Source of the DNA: Neolewinella aquimaris
Lineage (GTDB): Bacteria; Bacteroidota; Bacteroidia; Chitinophagales; Saprospiraceae
Length of the DNA: 64,000 nucleotides
Assembly (NCBI RefSeq): GCF_014197245.1
Contig: NZ_JACIFF010000008.1
Coordinates: forward strand, 1 to 64,000
Reading direction: 5' to 3'
Positions 16,316 to 25,046 of this stretch are shown piece after piece. The position numbers were made by a program, and so were the translations under genes. A model generated the notes under the pieces. That model worked only from the letters and a program-made list of their open reading frames with translations. It ran no database searches and was not told the origin of the DNA. How positions within the stretch are numbered: the first letter of the stretch is position 1; each line of letters starts with the position of its first letter.

Positions 16316-16945
16316 ATGAAACTGATTGAAAGCCTGAAGTGGCGCTACGCCACGAAACGATTTGACGACAGCCGTCGCATCAGCACCGAAGACCTCGGAA
16401 CATTGATGGAGGCCACTAACCTCGCCGCCTCCAGCTTCGGCCTGCAGCCCTACCGCGTCCTGGTGGTCGAAGACCCCGCCGTAAAGGAACAACTGCGTGA
16501 GGCGAGCTACAACCAGCCCCAATTGACGGAATGCTCCCACGTGTTTGTCTTTGCCGCCAAACGGGACATGTCGCCCGAATACATTGACTCCTACGTCGAC
16601 CGCGTAGCGGAAGTCCGCAACGTACCCCGCGAAAACCTGGACGGTTACGCCGAATACATGAAGGGCTCAGTCGCCGGCAAGGACCTGGAAAGCGTAACCA
16701 CCTGGAACCAGCGTCAGGCCTACATCGGTCTCGGTACCCTCCTGGCCGCTGCCGCCGAAATGGGCATCGACACCTGCCCGATGGAAGGCTTCGACGTCGC
16801 CGCCTACGACCGCATCCTCGGCCTCGAAGCTCAGGGACTCACTGCCACGGTGATCGCCCCGGCCGGCTACCGCTCCCCCGAAGACGCCACCCAGGACCAC
16901 ACCAAGGTGCGCTTCCCGGTAGAGGAGATGTTTACGACGGTGTAA
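16316..16945 (+). CDS. nitroreductase family NAD(P)H-dependent FMN oxidoreductase
   Basis: The 209-residue protein belongs to the NfsB-like flavoprotein family, which reduces nitroaromatics or quinones with NAD(P)H. The N-terminus LKWRYATKRFDDSRRIS carries the FMN-phosphate binding Arg-x-x-x-Arg-type segment, followed by ATNLAASSFGLQPYRVLVV, and the later ALLAAAAEMGIDTCPMEGFD is the conserved second half of the fold. Length is normal. The natural substrate is unknown. It stands alone between the tRNA and a repeat-bearing spacer. Confidence 0.87.
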   Translation: MKLIESLKWRYATKRFDDSRRISTEDLGTLMEATNLAASSFGLQPYRVLVVEDPAVKEQLREASYNQPQLTECSHVFVFAAKRDMSPEYIDSYVDRVAEVRNVPRENLDGYAEYMKGSVAGKDLESVTTWNQRQAYIGLGTLLAAAAEMGIDTCPMEGFDVAAYDRILGLEAQGLTATVIAPAGYRSPEDATQDHTKVRFPVEEMFTTV

Positions 16946-17013
16946 ATTTCAAATGTGAAATATTAAATTTAAAATTGGTCGAGCGCTTCCGTCGGCTAGG
17001 TAAAGGTATCAAC

Positions 17014-17198
17014 CCCTACTCGGCGGACGAGCCTCGTACCTCGGTCGGCCGACGAGTCTGCCCAGTCGGCAAACGAGTCCCGATAGCTATCAGGGCGAAC
17101 TGAGCCGCAAATTGAATATTGTACATGGTAAACTGTAAATGGTAAATCCTGTCCCCCTACTCGGCGGACGAGCCTCGTGCCTCGGTCGGCCGACGAGT
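17014..17198. repeat. two copies of a 44-bp palindrome-rich repeat
   Basis: Near-identical elements lie at about 17014-17057 and 17155-17198, both starting CCTACTCGGCGGACGAGCC and ending GGTCGGCCGACGAGT; they differ at one clear position. Each contains the palindrome GTCGGCCGAC and CTCGT/ACGAG arms able to form a hairpin. The second copy abuts the asparaginase stop and could end its transcription. The stretch between the copies has AT-rich short repeats and no gene. Confidence 0.75.
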
Positions 17199-18253
17199 TA
17201 ATCCTCGTAGAAATTAATCTCCCGCTCGCCCCCCGCCTTCAGATAGCCGCGGTACATACCCGGCGTATTAAAGGGCATAGCGACATTTCCCATCGCATCC
17301 AGCGCGATCAGGCCGCCGGTGCCGCCCTTATTGACCAGCGTTTGGTGGATGACGGCATCGGCGGCTTCCTGTAGACTGGCCCCACCGTAGGCCATTCGCG
17401 CGTGAACGTCGTAGGCTACGGCGTAACGAATGAAGTACTCTCCCCACCCCGTGCAACTGACCCCACAGGTCGCGTTGTCTGCATAGGTGCCGGCGCCGAT
17501 GATGGGACTGTCGCCCAGGCGGTTGTAGCGCTTGTTGGTCATTCCCCCGGTGCTGGTGCCGGCAGCGATGTTGCCGTGCTTATCGAGGGCGACGCAGCCG
17601 ACCGTACCGTGTTTCTTGTCCACATCGACCTGTTCCTGTTCTACCTTCTCTCCATCCAGCGCGCGTTGCAGAGCATCGTAACGCTCCTGGGTAAAGAAGT
17701 ACTTCGGATCCACGACTTCCAGCCCCTGTTCGGCGGCGAAGTCGTTGGCTCCTTTTCCCGAAAGCAAGACGTGCTCCGATTTCTCCATCACCGCACGGGC
17801 GGCACTGATGGGGTGCTTGATGGTGGTAAGTCCACCGACGGCACCGGCGTTCTGGTCCTCACCGGTCATGAAACTGGCGTCGAGTTCGTTGATGCCGGCA
17901 TTGGTGAAGACGGCACCGCGGCCGGAGTTGAAGTAGGGGCTGTCCTCCAGCACCCAGATCGTTTGCTCCACCGCGTCGGCACTGCTTCCGCCCGCCTTTA
18001 GTACGGCCTCACCGGCATCCATCGCTGCGTTCATCGCTTCGGTGATGGCGGCAGCCCGTTCGTCCGACATATTCTCCTTGAGGATGGTACCCGCTCCCCC
18101 GTGAATTACGAGGGCGTAATCGGGTCGGTCTTCCGTAGCCTGCCTGTTGTCCGGCCGGGATTGGGCGTTCAGGGTGGTCGAGCCGCTATCCTGGCAGGCG
18201 ACGACGGAGATACCAACTAGGAATAGTAACGTAAGGCGAAATATGAGGTACAT
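17198..18253 (-). CDS. isoaspartyl peptidase/L-asparaginase (Ntn-hydrolase), lipoprotein
   Basis: The enzyme removes isoaspartyl residues from peptides or hydrolyses asparagine. The protein has 351 residues: a lipoprotein signal with lipobox VVAC (Cys20), the start VIHGGAGTILKE, and the autoprocessing site HGTVGCVALD, in which Thr217 becomes the N-terminal nucleophile after cleavage. TSTGGMTNKRYNRLGDSPIIGAG is the conserved second-subunit stretch (TSTGGM and RLGDSPIIGAG). Lipidation implies action in the periplasm or at the outer membrane. A TACCTTTA box lies 23 bases upstream. Confidence 0.9.
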   Translation of the reverse strand: MYLIFRLTLLFLVGISVVACQDSGSTTLNAQSRPDNRQATEDRPDYALVIHGGAGTILKENMSDERAAAITEAMNAAMDAGEAVLKAGGSSADAVEQTIWVLEDSPYFNSGRGAVFTNAGINELDASFMTGEDQNAGAVGGLTTIKHPISAARAVMEKSEHVLLSGKGANDFAAEQGLEVVDPKYFFTQERYDALQRALDGEKVEQEQVDVDKKHGTVGCVALDKHGNIAAGTSTGGMTNKRYNRLGDSPIIGAGTYADNATCGVSCTGWGEYFIRYAVAYDVHARMAYGGASLQEAADAVIHQTLVNKGGTGGLIALDAMGNVAMPFNTPGMYRGYLKAGGEREINFYED

Positions 18254-18276
18254 GTTAGGGACGATTGATTCGTCGC

Positions 18277-18284
18277 TAAAGGTA
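18277..18284 (-). promoter_or_regulatory. TACCTTTA -7 promoter box of the asparaginase gene
   Basis: Bacteroidota-type -7 element, same eight bases as at 15974 and 34932. It gives a leader of roughly 18-20 bases before the ATG at 18253. Confidence 0.5.
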
Positions 18285-18309
18285 AGCCACCGATGTATTC
18301 CACTCTATC

Positions 18310-18696
18310 CTATTCAAACGTAAAGGCGATGCAGTACTCATCTTGCGTATAGTACGTCCGGCAGTCTCCCGTTTTAAGCTGTACGGTATCGATGGAGATG
18401 GTGAAGCCCCGGTACTGCACGACATCCACGATACCTAGTGAGTCGGAGATGGTGACGTCGGCCACCCTTAGTGTCGTGTCGCCGTCCGTTAGCGTAGCCT
18501 GGAGGTAACCCGCCCAGATGCACTGTACGTCGCACGGACACCGGTTGTCGTTCACCCGGACCAATTCAAGTCGACTATCGTCGGGAAGGATAAGCTGTTC
18601 CCCCAACCCAATCCCCCCGGCCGGGCAATCGAGACGAAAATCATCCTCACCACAGGCCAGAACCAAAAACGACAGGAAAACCAGTAAGTAGCGCAT
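18310..18696 (-). CDS. small lipoprotein with CPCDVQCIWAG motif
   Basis: The protein has 128 residues and a short lipoprotein signal ending LVLAC (Cys15). A cysteine-containing motif NRCPCDVQCIWAGYLQATL recurs in a widespread family of small secreted proteins of unknown function (usual form CP-x-x-V-x-C-x-W-A-G). Six or so Cys residues in the mature part suggest disulfides. Predicted beta-rich. No function can be assigned. Confidence 0.7.
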   Translation of the reverse strand: MRYLLVFLSFLVLACGEDDFRLDCPAGGIGLGEQLILPDDSRLELVRVNDNRCPCDVQCIWAGYLQATLTDGDTTLRVADVTISDSLGIVDVVQYRGFTISIDTVQLKTGDCRTYYTQDEYCIAFTFE

Positions 18697-18778
18697 AGGT
18701 CAGTCATTTGCCCATCAGACGCAAAATTCACCTCCAACGTTGGCGACCAACTTATCAACCTGATTACTCATCGACTAA

Positions 18779-19555
18779 TCAGTCATGCGCATGTCGTTGC
18801 TTCAATGCATCCTCCCGCAACCTGCGCAGGAAGGGGCTGGCGAAAATGAAGTCCTGCAGCACCTCTTTCTCACTCTCGAGTACCTGGGTCTTGTCTCCCT
18901 GCCAGACCAGGTGGCCGTCCTTGAGGAGTACGATGTTGTCGCCGATGCCCATCACGGAGTTCATATCGTGGGTGTTGATGACGGTGGTGATGTTGTTCCT
19001 ATTGGTCAGGTCACAGATCAACTCATCGATGAGGATACTGGTCTTAGGGTCGAGGCCGGAGTTGGGCTCGTCGCAGAAGAGGTACTTCGGTTCGAGGACC
19101 ATGGCACGGGCGATGCCGACGCGCTTCTGCATCCCTCCCGAGACTTCCGAGGGAAAGCGGTCGTTGATGCCTTCCATGTTCACCATTTCGAGGCACTCGT
19201 CTACGCGCTTGGTCTTTTCTTTCAGCGTCTTTTTCGTAAACATATCCATGGGAAAGCGGATGTTCTCGCCGACCGTCATGGAGTCGAAGAGGGCATTGCC
19301 CTGAAAGAGCATACCGACCTTCATGCGGACTTCCCGTATGGCATCGTCGTCGAGGGAAAACAGGTCGACGTCGTCGTAAAATACCTTTCCGGTCGTGGGC
19401 GTAAAGAGGCCGACCAGTAGTTTGAGCAACACGGTCTTACCGGCACCCGAGCTGCCGATGATGAGGTTGGGCTTGCCGTCGTAAAACTCGGTCGTGATAC
19501 CCTTGAGTACCTCGTTTTCTCCAAACGACTTCGTAATGTCTTGGGTGCGGATCAT
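18779..19555 (-). CDS. mlaF: MlaF-type ABC transporter ATP-binding protein
   Basis: This is the ATPase of a Mla/Mce-type lipid transport system at the inner membrane. The protein of 258 residues has Walker A IGSSGAGKT, Q-loop FQGNALFDSMTV, signature EVSGGMQKRV and Walker B YLFCDEPNSGLDP, then the His switch INTHDM. The FDSMTV wording is characteristic of MlaF. I start at the ATG at 19555, since the longer frame would enter mlaE; this is 10 bp after the mlaE stop. No MlaD/MCE substrate-binding gene follows in the window. Confidence 0.88.
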   Translation of the reverse strand: MIRTQDITKSFGENEVLKGITTEFYDGKPNLIIGSSGAGKTVLLKLLVGLFTPTTGKVFYDDVDLFSLDDDAIREVRMKVGMLFQGNALFDSMTVGENIRFPMDMFTKKTLKEKTKRVDECLEMVNMEGINDRFPSEVSGGMQKRVGIARAMVLEPKYLFCDEPNSGLDPKTSILIDELICDLTNRNNITTVINTHDMNSVMGIGDNIVLLKDGHLVWQGDKTQVLESEKEVLQDFIFASPFLRRLREDALKQRHAHD

Positions 19556-19565
19556 GAAGGGCGGA

Positions 19566-20312
19566 TTAGGTGAGCAGCAGGGCGATGAGGAAGTCGAAAA
19601 CGAGGATGAGCACGTCACTCACCACCACCGCGTTGGTGCTGGCCTCACCAAGTTCGATGCTTCCCCCCTTGACGTAATATCCCATGTAGCAGCTTACCGA
19701 GGTAAGGAGGAAGGCGAAGACGGCCGCCTTCACGAACATCATGAAGACGTAGCGGGGAACGAAGAACGACCGCAGCCCCAGCACGTATTCCGTATGCGAA
19801 ATCGTTCCGGGCAGTACGGTACTGATGTAACCACCGATGATGCTCACGAAGGCCGAAATAGCCACCAGCATGGGAATCACCACCACGGCGGCCAGGACTT
19901 TCGGCATGATGAGATAAGCAGCCGTATTGACGCCCATGATCTCCATGGCGTCGATGTGTTCTTTCTGCCGCATCCCCCCGATCTCGGCCGCGATGTTGGA
20001 CCCCACCTTACCGGCCAGTACCAGACAGGTGATCGTAGGCGCCATCTCAATGATGGTAATGTCGCGGACGATGTACCCGATGTAGTAGGACGGCACGAAG
20101 CTATCCCCCAGCTGATCGGCAAATTGAACGGCCGTAACCATCCCGATGAAGACCGAAATGAGCAACACGATAAAAACGGAACCCACGCCAATGGCATCCA
20201 TCTGCCGAATCGTCTCCTTATAGTACATGGAAAACTTCTCCGGCCGGGCAACGGTCGAACGCATCAAGGTCACGTAACGACCTAAATTATAGAGCATGTT
20301 GTCAATGACCAT
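19566..20312 (-). CDS. mlaE: MlaE-type ABC transporter permease
   Basis: The 248-residue protein is the membrane subunit paired with MlaF and moves phospholipid between the membranes. It has five or six hydrophobic segments and the family motif GKVGSNIAAEIGGMRQKEHIDA (quoted in parts: GKVGSNIAAEIGGM and EHIDAMEIMG). The early segment ADQLGDSFVPSYYIG is also typical. A second ATG lies five codons in (20297). The gene order mlaE-mlaF is as in other Bacteroidota. Confidence 0.88.
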   Translation of the reverse strand: MVIDNMLYNLGRYVTLMRSTVARPEKFSMYYKETIRQMDAIGVGSVFIVLLISVFIGMVTAVQFADQLGDSFVPSYYIGYIVRDITIIEMAPTITCLVLAGKVGSNIAAEIGGMRQKEHIDAMEIMGVNTAAYLIMPKVLAAVVVIPMLVAISAFVSIIGGYISTVLPGTISHTEYVLGLRSFFVPRYVFMMFVKAAVFAFLLTSVSCYMGYYVKGGSIELGEASTNAVVVSDVLILVFDFLIALLLT

Positions 20313-20365
20313 GTACGCGGGGTGGGGTTCGAGGTGTAACGCCGGCTACGGGCGATAGGTTTGGG

Positions 20366-21856
20366 TCAGTTGGCGGGTTGCCACTCGAGGGCGCCGGCGT
20401 CGGGGCGGTCGGTGTCGCGGTCGTTCCCCTCGAGGTCCAGGGGCAGTGCCGGCAAAAACACCCCCAGGTCGCGGGCCACGCTCAGGCTGTCGGGCCGGTA
20501 GTCGTCCTCGCTGATCGAGACGAAAAGCGGATCAGCCGACTGGTAATTGTAGCAGCCGGTGCAGCTAGTGGAATAAAAGTCGCTGAAGATGCCGTCGTTG
20601 CTCCGTAGAAAATCGTCGTCGGTACGCACCACCGAGTTGGTGATCTCGACGTCGAAGAAGTCGGGCTGATCGCCACTGAACCCATCGGCAAACAACAACT
20701 GCCCGCTGCGTGCACCGACGACGATGCTGTTGCGCACCCGGGCGGTGAGCGGAGCGGCGAGGCAGACGTCGTTGTCGTCACAACTGAAGTTGAGCAGGGC
20801 CAGCGCTACGGCGTCGGTACCGTAATTGGCCAGGGTGCAGTGCTCGAGGGTGAGGCTGCCTCCCTTCAAAAACTGGACGGTATTGCCGAAGTTGGAATGG
20901 AACAGGCTGTTGCGGGCCGTGACCGTCGACTGGTACGTGCTGATGGCGGCACCGGAGCTGTTGGCAATGATGGAGCTTTCAATGGTCACTTCGGCCAGGC
21001 TATCGGCGGTAATTCCCACGATCGAGTTGTAGATGCGGGTGTGCTCGATCCGGTTGCCGGTACTCTCCGGACCGAAGATAAGCCCGCGGTATCCCCCCCG
21101 GCTTTCCCCGTAAGCCTCCTCTAGTCGGTCGGTGGCCAGAACAACCGGCTCCTCCTGCGTACCGAGCAGGTGCAGGCGGCCGGCGGGCAGGGTGTAGATG
21201 AAGCCGTCATTAAAAATTCCGCTGCCCCCCAGGTTTTCGTTGCGTTGGATGCCCCCGTAAAAGTAAATGCGCGTACCGGCCAGTGCCTGCACCGTACAAC
21301 TGTCGATGAACATGGACCCGTAGATGACGGTCGGCAAATCCACGGGCAGGGTAAAGGTGCCCCCCTGGCAAATGGGCTGAAAAAAACTGCCGCGGTTGAA
21401 ACCATTCAGGTAGTTGGCGTTCTGACCGAAGGCCTGCAGCACGACCTCCTCCCGGCGGCTGCCGGTCTCGAAGATCAGCCGGTCTTCGGCAATAAATGGA
21501 CTCACCTCCTCCGGTGCCGTCGGGTCCACCTCCGCTTCCACGAATACGTAAATGCTGTCGCGCCCCCAGATCACCACGTCGCGGGCTTCGGGGCCCAGTT
21601 CGCCGTCGATGTTGAAAGTGAAGTGTACTCCGGTCATTCCGGCTACGGTAATGCGGTCGATCTTGATCGGGTCGGCGGCATCGTTGTACAACTTGAAGAC
21701 CTGGGTCGCACTGCCCCGGGCGGTGAAAACGGTATCGAAACTCAGGGTATCCACACCGACCCGCAGTTGCACGGCATCACCGGTGACAAAATCACGGTCA
21801 ACTTCGCAGGCCGCAAAGAATACAAGCAACAGGCCGAGGAACAGGAGAGTGCGCAT
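20366..21856 (-). CDS. right-handed beta-helix lipoprotein
   Basis: The protein has 496 residues. The lipobox FFAAC follows a hydrophobic signal. The first part (about 20-150) reads like an Ig-type beta domain, and the second carries turns typical of parallel beta-helices, such as NRIEHTRIYNSIVGI, VTIESSIIANSSGAAI and LTLEHCTLANYGTDAV. Proteins of this type in Bacteroidota are surface lipoproteins, often annotated as beta-helix repeat proteins; substrate unknown. I choose the ATG at 21856, since it directly precedes the signal peptide. The end DRPDAGALEWQP is the usual close of this family. Confidence 0.8.
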   Translation of the reverse strand: MRTLLFLGLLLVFFAACEVDRDFVTGDAVQLRVGVDTLSFDTVFTARGSATQVFKLYNDAADPIKIDRITVAGMTGVHFTFNIDGELGPEARDVVIWGRDSIYVFVEAEVDPTAPEEVSPFIAEDRLIFETGSRREEVVLQAFGQNANYLNGFNRGSFFQPICQGGTFTLPVDLPTVIYGSMFIDSCTVQALAGTRIYFYGGIQRNENLGGSGIFNDGFIYTLPAGRLHLLGTQEEPVVLATDRLEEAYGESRGGYRGLIFGPESTGNRIEHTRIYNSIVGITADSLAEVTIESSIIANSSGAAISTYQSTVTARNSLFHSNFGNTVQFLKGGSLTLEHCTLANYGTDAVALALLNFSCDDNDVCLAAPLTARVRNSIVVGARSGQLLFADGFSGDQPDFFDVEITNSVVRTDDDFLRSNDGIFSDFYSTSCTGCYNYQSADPLFVSISEDDYRPDSLSVARDLGVFLPALPLDLEGNDRDTDRPDAGALEWQPAN

Positions 21857-21934
21857 ATACGGTAGTGAGAACAAAGCTAAAGAACTGGTTTGGTGCGGAG
21901 GGTATTGCATTCCGGGTCGTGCGGATTGCCCCCG

Positions 21935-22696
21935 CTATCCCACCACCGTTCCCGGCCACTCTCCCTTCAGAATATCCTGTAGGATGCCCGGCCGCCGCCC
22001 GTTGCCGATCATGACGGGAATGCCCGCCCGGGCGGTTTCCGCAGCGATGCGCAGCTTCGTGGCCATGCCCCCCCGGCCACCGCTGGTTTTGCGGGCTTGT
22101 ACGAAGTTGGCCACTGCCCGGTCCTGTGAATCGACGCGGGCGATAAGTTTACTTTTCGACGATTCCGGCGGACCGTCGTAAAGTCCCTCCACACTGCTGA
22201 GTATCACGAGCGCCTCGGCGTCGACCATGCGTGCGACCAGTCCGGCGAGTTCGTCGTTGTCGGTAAACATGAGCTCGGTGACGGCCACCACGTCGTTCTC
22301 GTTCACTACGGGTACGATTTCATCCACGAGCAGGGCCCGGAAGCAGTTGAGCATATTGTCGTAGTGCAGGTCGTCGCGGAAGTCGCCCTTGGTGGCCAGC
22401 ACCTGGGCGCACAGCAGTCCGTGGCCGGCAAACAACTGGCGGTACAACTCCATCAGCCTTACCTGCCCGATGGCCGAATACACCTGCCGCTGGGCCACGG
22501 CACCGTCGTCGGTACGCCCCGGGAGCAGTTCCTTTCCCGCGCCCACGGCACCGGAAGAAACGAGTACGAGTTCGACCCCCTCCCGTTTCAGCAGGGCGAT
22601 CTGATCCACGAGGCTACTGATGCTGGTGATATCAACCCGCCCGTCTGCGCGCGTCAGGACGTTGGTACCTACCTTTATGACTATTCGCTGATACAT
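21935..22696 (-). CDS. proB: glutamate 5-kinase
   Basis: ProB phosphorylates glutamate, the first step of proline synthesis, in the cytoplasm. Motifs: IVIKVGTNVLT (phosphate-binding start), LVSSGAVGAGKELL, VVNENDVVAV, FTDNDELAGLVA and the late GGMATKLRIA. At 253 residues it has the kinase domain only and lacks the C-terminal PUA domain of the Escherichia coli enzyme, as in many Bacteroidota. proA is not next to it. The gene has a TACCTTTG box 4 bases before the ATG. Confidence 0.93.
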   Translation of the reverse strand: MYQRIVIKVGTNVLTRADGRVDITSISSLVDQIALLKREGVELVLVSSGAVGAGKELLPGRTDDGAVAQRQVYSAIGQVRLMELYRQLFAGHGLLCAQVLATKGDFRDDLHYDNMLNCFRALLVDEIVPVVNENDVVAVTELMFTDNDELAGLVARMVDAEALVILSSVEGLYDGPPESSKSKLIARVDSQDRAVANFVQARKTSGGRGGMATKLRIAAETARAGIPVMIGNGRRPGILQDILKGEWPGTVVG

Positions 22697-22700
22697 CGCG

Positions 22701-22708
22701 CAAAGGTA
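22701..22708 (-). promoter_or_regulatory. TACCTTTG -7 promoter box of proB
   Basis: An exact match to TAnnTTTG. Four bases (CGCG) separate it from the proB ATG, so the mRNA is predicted to be leaderless. Confidence 0.6.
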
Positions 22709-22762
22709 GCTCGAAGCCCGTGGCTCCTCCGCGTATAAGATGGCTCAGTCGAAGCCCATTCA

Positions 22763-24250
22763 TTGCACCTGCGTCCCCGCCCCTTGCCTTTCGTCCGCCC
22801 CCTCCCCCGCCCCTATCCCGCCTGGCTCAGCCTGCTGGTCTTTATCCTGCTGGCGGTCGTCCTCCGCTGGGGTTCCTTCTTCATCTCCGTGATCAACCAC
22901 GACGAAAGCACCTACATCGTGATCGCCGACGAGCTGCTGCGCGGAGAAGTGTACCTGCGCGACGCCATCGACACCAAGCCGATCGGTATTTTCTGGCTCT
23001 ACGCGCTCCTCATCAAACTCACCGGCGGCAGCATTTTTCTGCTGCGTCTGGCGGCCAGCACCTTCGTGGCGTTGGGGGGCTGGCTGCTCGCACTCGCCGC
23101 CGTGAGGGCCGGGGGCAATAGCGTAGCCGGCTGGACGGCGGGCACCGTGTACATTATGATGTGCAGCGTGTACACCTATTACGGCATGTCGCCCAATACG
23201 GAGATTTTCTTCAACGTGTTCACGCTCGGGGCGGTGGCGCTGGCCGTGGCTCCCCGTACGTACGATCGCGACCGCGACCCCTTCTGGCACTGGCCGGTGG
23301 CCGGACTACTGCTGGGCGTCGGCTTCATCATCAAACCCTTCGTGGCGGCCGAGGCGCTGGCCGTCGGGCTATTCCTGGTGTATTTCTACGTTCGGCGGGG
23401 GGAGTACCGCCGGCTTTTCCTGGGAGGACTGGTCCTCGTGGGAACCTTTTTACTGCCTCAGTTAGTGGTCGTGGCCTACTATTTCCACCACGATCTGTTG
23501 TCTGCCCTCTGGTTCTACACCGTGGAGGTGGGCGGGGCCTACCCCATCGAGCTGCCGTGGTACCTGCGGCTTAAGTTTATGGGGGATTACCTGTTGCGCT
23601 ACGCGCCGTTTATCCTGTTGGGCGGCGTCGCGCGGGCGCAGTGGAAGCGAAGTAAAAGCGGGGGCTCCTGGCACCTGGAGCGATTCCTTTTACTGCAGTT
23701 TATCCTCGTCACGGTAGTTGTGCTGCTGACCGGAAAACGCTTCGGGCACTACCAGATCCAGCTGCATCCGGTGATCGCGCTGTGGGTGGGACTGTGGGTG
23801 GGCCGGGCGTGGGGCAACTGGCGGCACTGGCAACGGGTAGCCGTGGGAACGGTCGTTCTAGCGGTAGGAATCGGGCTAGCCCATGCCCTCTACTACGCCA
23901 AAAAAAAGGACGAGCCGCGGGAAATTGCTGACTACCTCGCCCCGCGTTTATCCCCCGGCGATACCTTTTTTGCCATCAACGGTTTTCAGATCGCCTATCA
24001 TTTGCTCGATCGGCCGGTGCCCACGCCCTACGTTCATTCCTCGCTGCTCTTTTTTGATCACCACCTGCGGGCCTTTCAGATCGACGAGCAATCTGTGGCC
24101 CGGTCGCTGATCGATGATCCCAGAGTTCGGTATGTGGTAAGCCGGGTTGACGATCCGGAGGCCGATACTCCCCTGGCGCGGGAGCTCCTGCAACACTTCC
24201 GGTTAGCGGGAAAAATAAACGAGACCCTGGTTGTCTGGGAAAGGCACTGA
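22763..24250 (+). CDS. GT39/ArnT-like membrane glycosyltransferase
   Basis: The 495-residue polytopic membrane protein has the family start NHDESTYIVIADELLRGE, where the Asp of HDE (about 47) is the expected catalytic base of GT-C enzymes, followed by DTKPIGIFWLY. About ten hydrophobic segments follow, then a soluble C-terminal domain. Such enzymes transfer sugars from lipid carriers to protein or lipid outside the membrane. The donor and acceptor are not known. The frame has no early ATG; the start is a TTG at 22763 or a later TTG near 22784. It is divergent from proB. Confidence 0.82.
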   Translation: MHLRPRPLPFVRPLPRPYPAWLSLLVFILLAVVLRWGSFFISVINHDESTYIVIADELLRGEVYLRDAIDTKPIGIFWLYALLIKLTGGSIFLLRLAASTFVALGGWLLALAAVRAGGNSVAGWTAGTVYIMMCSVYTYYGMSPNTEIFFNVFTLGAVALAVAPRTYDRDRDPFWHWPVAGLLLGVGFIIKPFVAAEALAVGLFLVYFYVRRGEYRRLFLGGLVLVGTFLLPQLVVVAYYFHHDLLSALWFYTVEVGGAYPIELPWYLRLKFMGDYLLRYAPFILLGGVARAQWKRSKSGGSWHLERFLLLQFILVTVVVLLTGKRFGHYQIQLHPVIALWVGLWVGRAWGNWRHWQRVAVGTVVLAVGIGLAHALYYAKKKDEPREIADYLAPRLSPGDTFFAINGFQIAYHLLDRPVPTPYVHSSLLFFDHHLRAFQIDEQSVARSLIDDPRVRYVVSRVDDPEADTPLARELLQHFRLAGKINETLVVWERH

Positions 24251-24252
24251 TG

Positions 24253-24993
24253 CTAACGGACCACCAGTTTATGGGACTGGTGACGGCCGTCATCCCGGCG
24301 GAAGGTGACGACGTAGGTTGCCGGATTCAACTCCAACGAAAGCCGCAGGTGTTCACTCCTGCCGGTGTCCGGGCAAATGCCGTGGTGTACCACCCTGCCG
24401 TTCAGGTCTACGACCCGTACCGCAAGCGATTCTCCGGCCGTGACTCCCGCGACCTTGAATGTCGCCCGGTTGCCGACCACCGGATTGACGGCGGGAGAAA
24501 CCGACCATCCATCGGTGGTGAACCGGAGGTGGCTTAAATCAGAATTCCAGCTCGTACCGTCGGCTTCCTCTACCCGCAGCCGGTAATAAGCGACCGTGCC
24601 GGCGGGGCGGGGCAGTTCCTGGACATAGTGTCCCCGGCCGTCCTTTGCTGCGGGGGCCTGCCAGGCGACTTGTTGGTATTCCACTCCATCGGGACTGTAC
24701 TCTACGGAAAATCCGTACAGGTCGGCTTCGTATTCCGTTTCCCAACTCACGGTGACGCGGTCGGTCGTGGTCGCTTCGGCGGCAAAGGATACCAGGTCGA
24801 CGGGCAGCGAAGCATCGCTGAGCATCTCGAAATCGTCGCCACCCGCGACGCCGCCGTGGTATATAGAATGGTTGACTACGCTCTTAGCCCTTCCCTTGCT
24901 ACTGATCTGGGCAAAGAGGGAAACCGGAAGGAGTACCGCAACGCACACGAGGAGGATGAGGTAAATCCGTAGGGACACGTTTGGGGAGACCAT
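24253..24993 (-). CDS. secreted protein with type IX-style C-terminal sorting domain
   Basis: The protein has 246 residues and an N-terminal signal (LVCVAVLLPVSLFA). LPVDLVSFAAEATTTDRVTVSWETE begins a fibronectin III-like module (cited in parts: LPVDLVSFAAEA, VTVSWETE), as in many Bacteroidota surface proteins. The final 80 residues, with VRVVDLNGRVVHHG and a close in HKLVVR, fit a type A sorting domain for the type IX system. The function beyond export is unknown. Its stop lies 2 bp past the end of the convergent GT39 gene. Confidence 0.72.
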   Translation of the reverse strand: MVSPNVSLRIYLILLVCVAVLLPVSLFAQISSKGRAKSVVNHSIYHGGVAGGDDFEMLSDASLPVDLVSFAAEATTTDRVTVSWETEYEADLYGFSVEYSPDGVEYQQVAWQAPAAKDGRGHYVQELPRPAGTVAYYRLRVEEADGTSWNSDLSHLRFTTDGWSVSPAVNPVVGNRATFKVAGVTAGESLAVRVVDLNGRVVHHGICPDTGRSEHLRLSLELNPATYVVTFRRDDGRHQSHKLVVR

Positions 24994-25046
24994 GGAACCG
25001 AATTTGCGTAGGGAGGGAATTAGGCGGGAAAAAGGAGGTGCTGAAG

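Noticed and set aside
17014-17198. Two-repeat CRISPR
   Set aside because: Only two copies, about 97 bp apart, with internal palindromes and low-complexity text between.
19500-20365. Complete Mla operon
   Set aside because: Only mlaE and mlaF are present; no MCE-domain gene follows or precedes them here.
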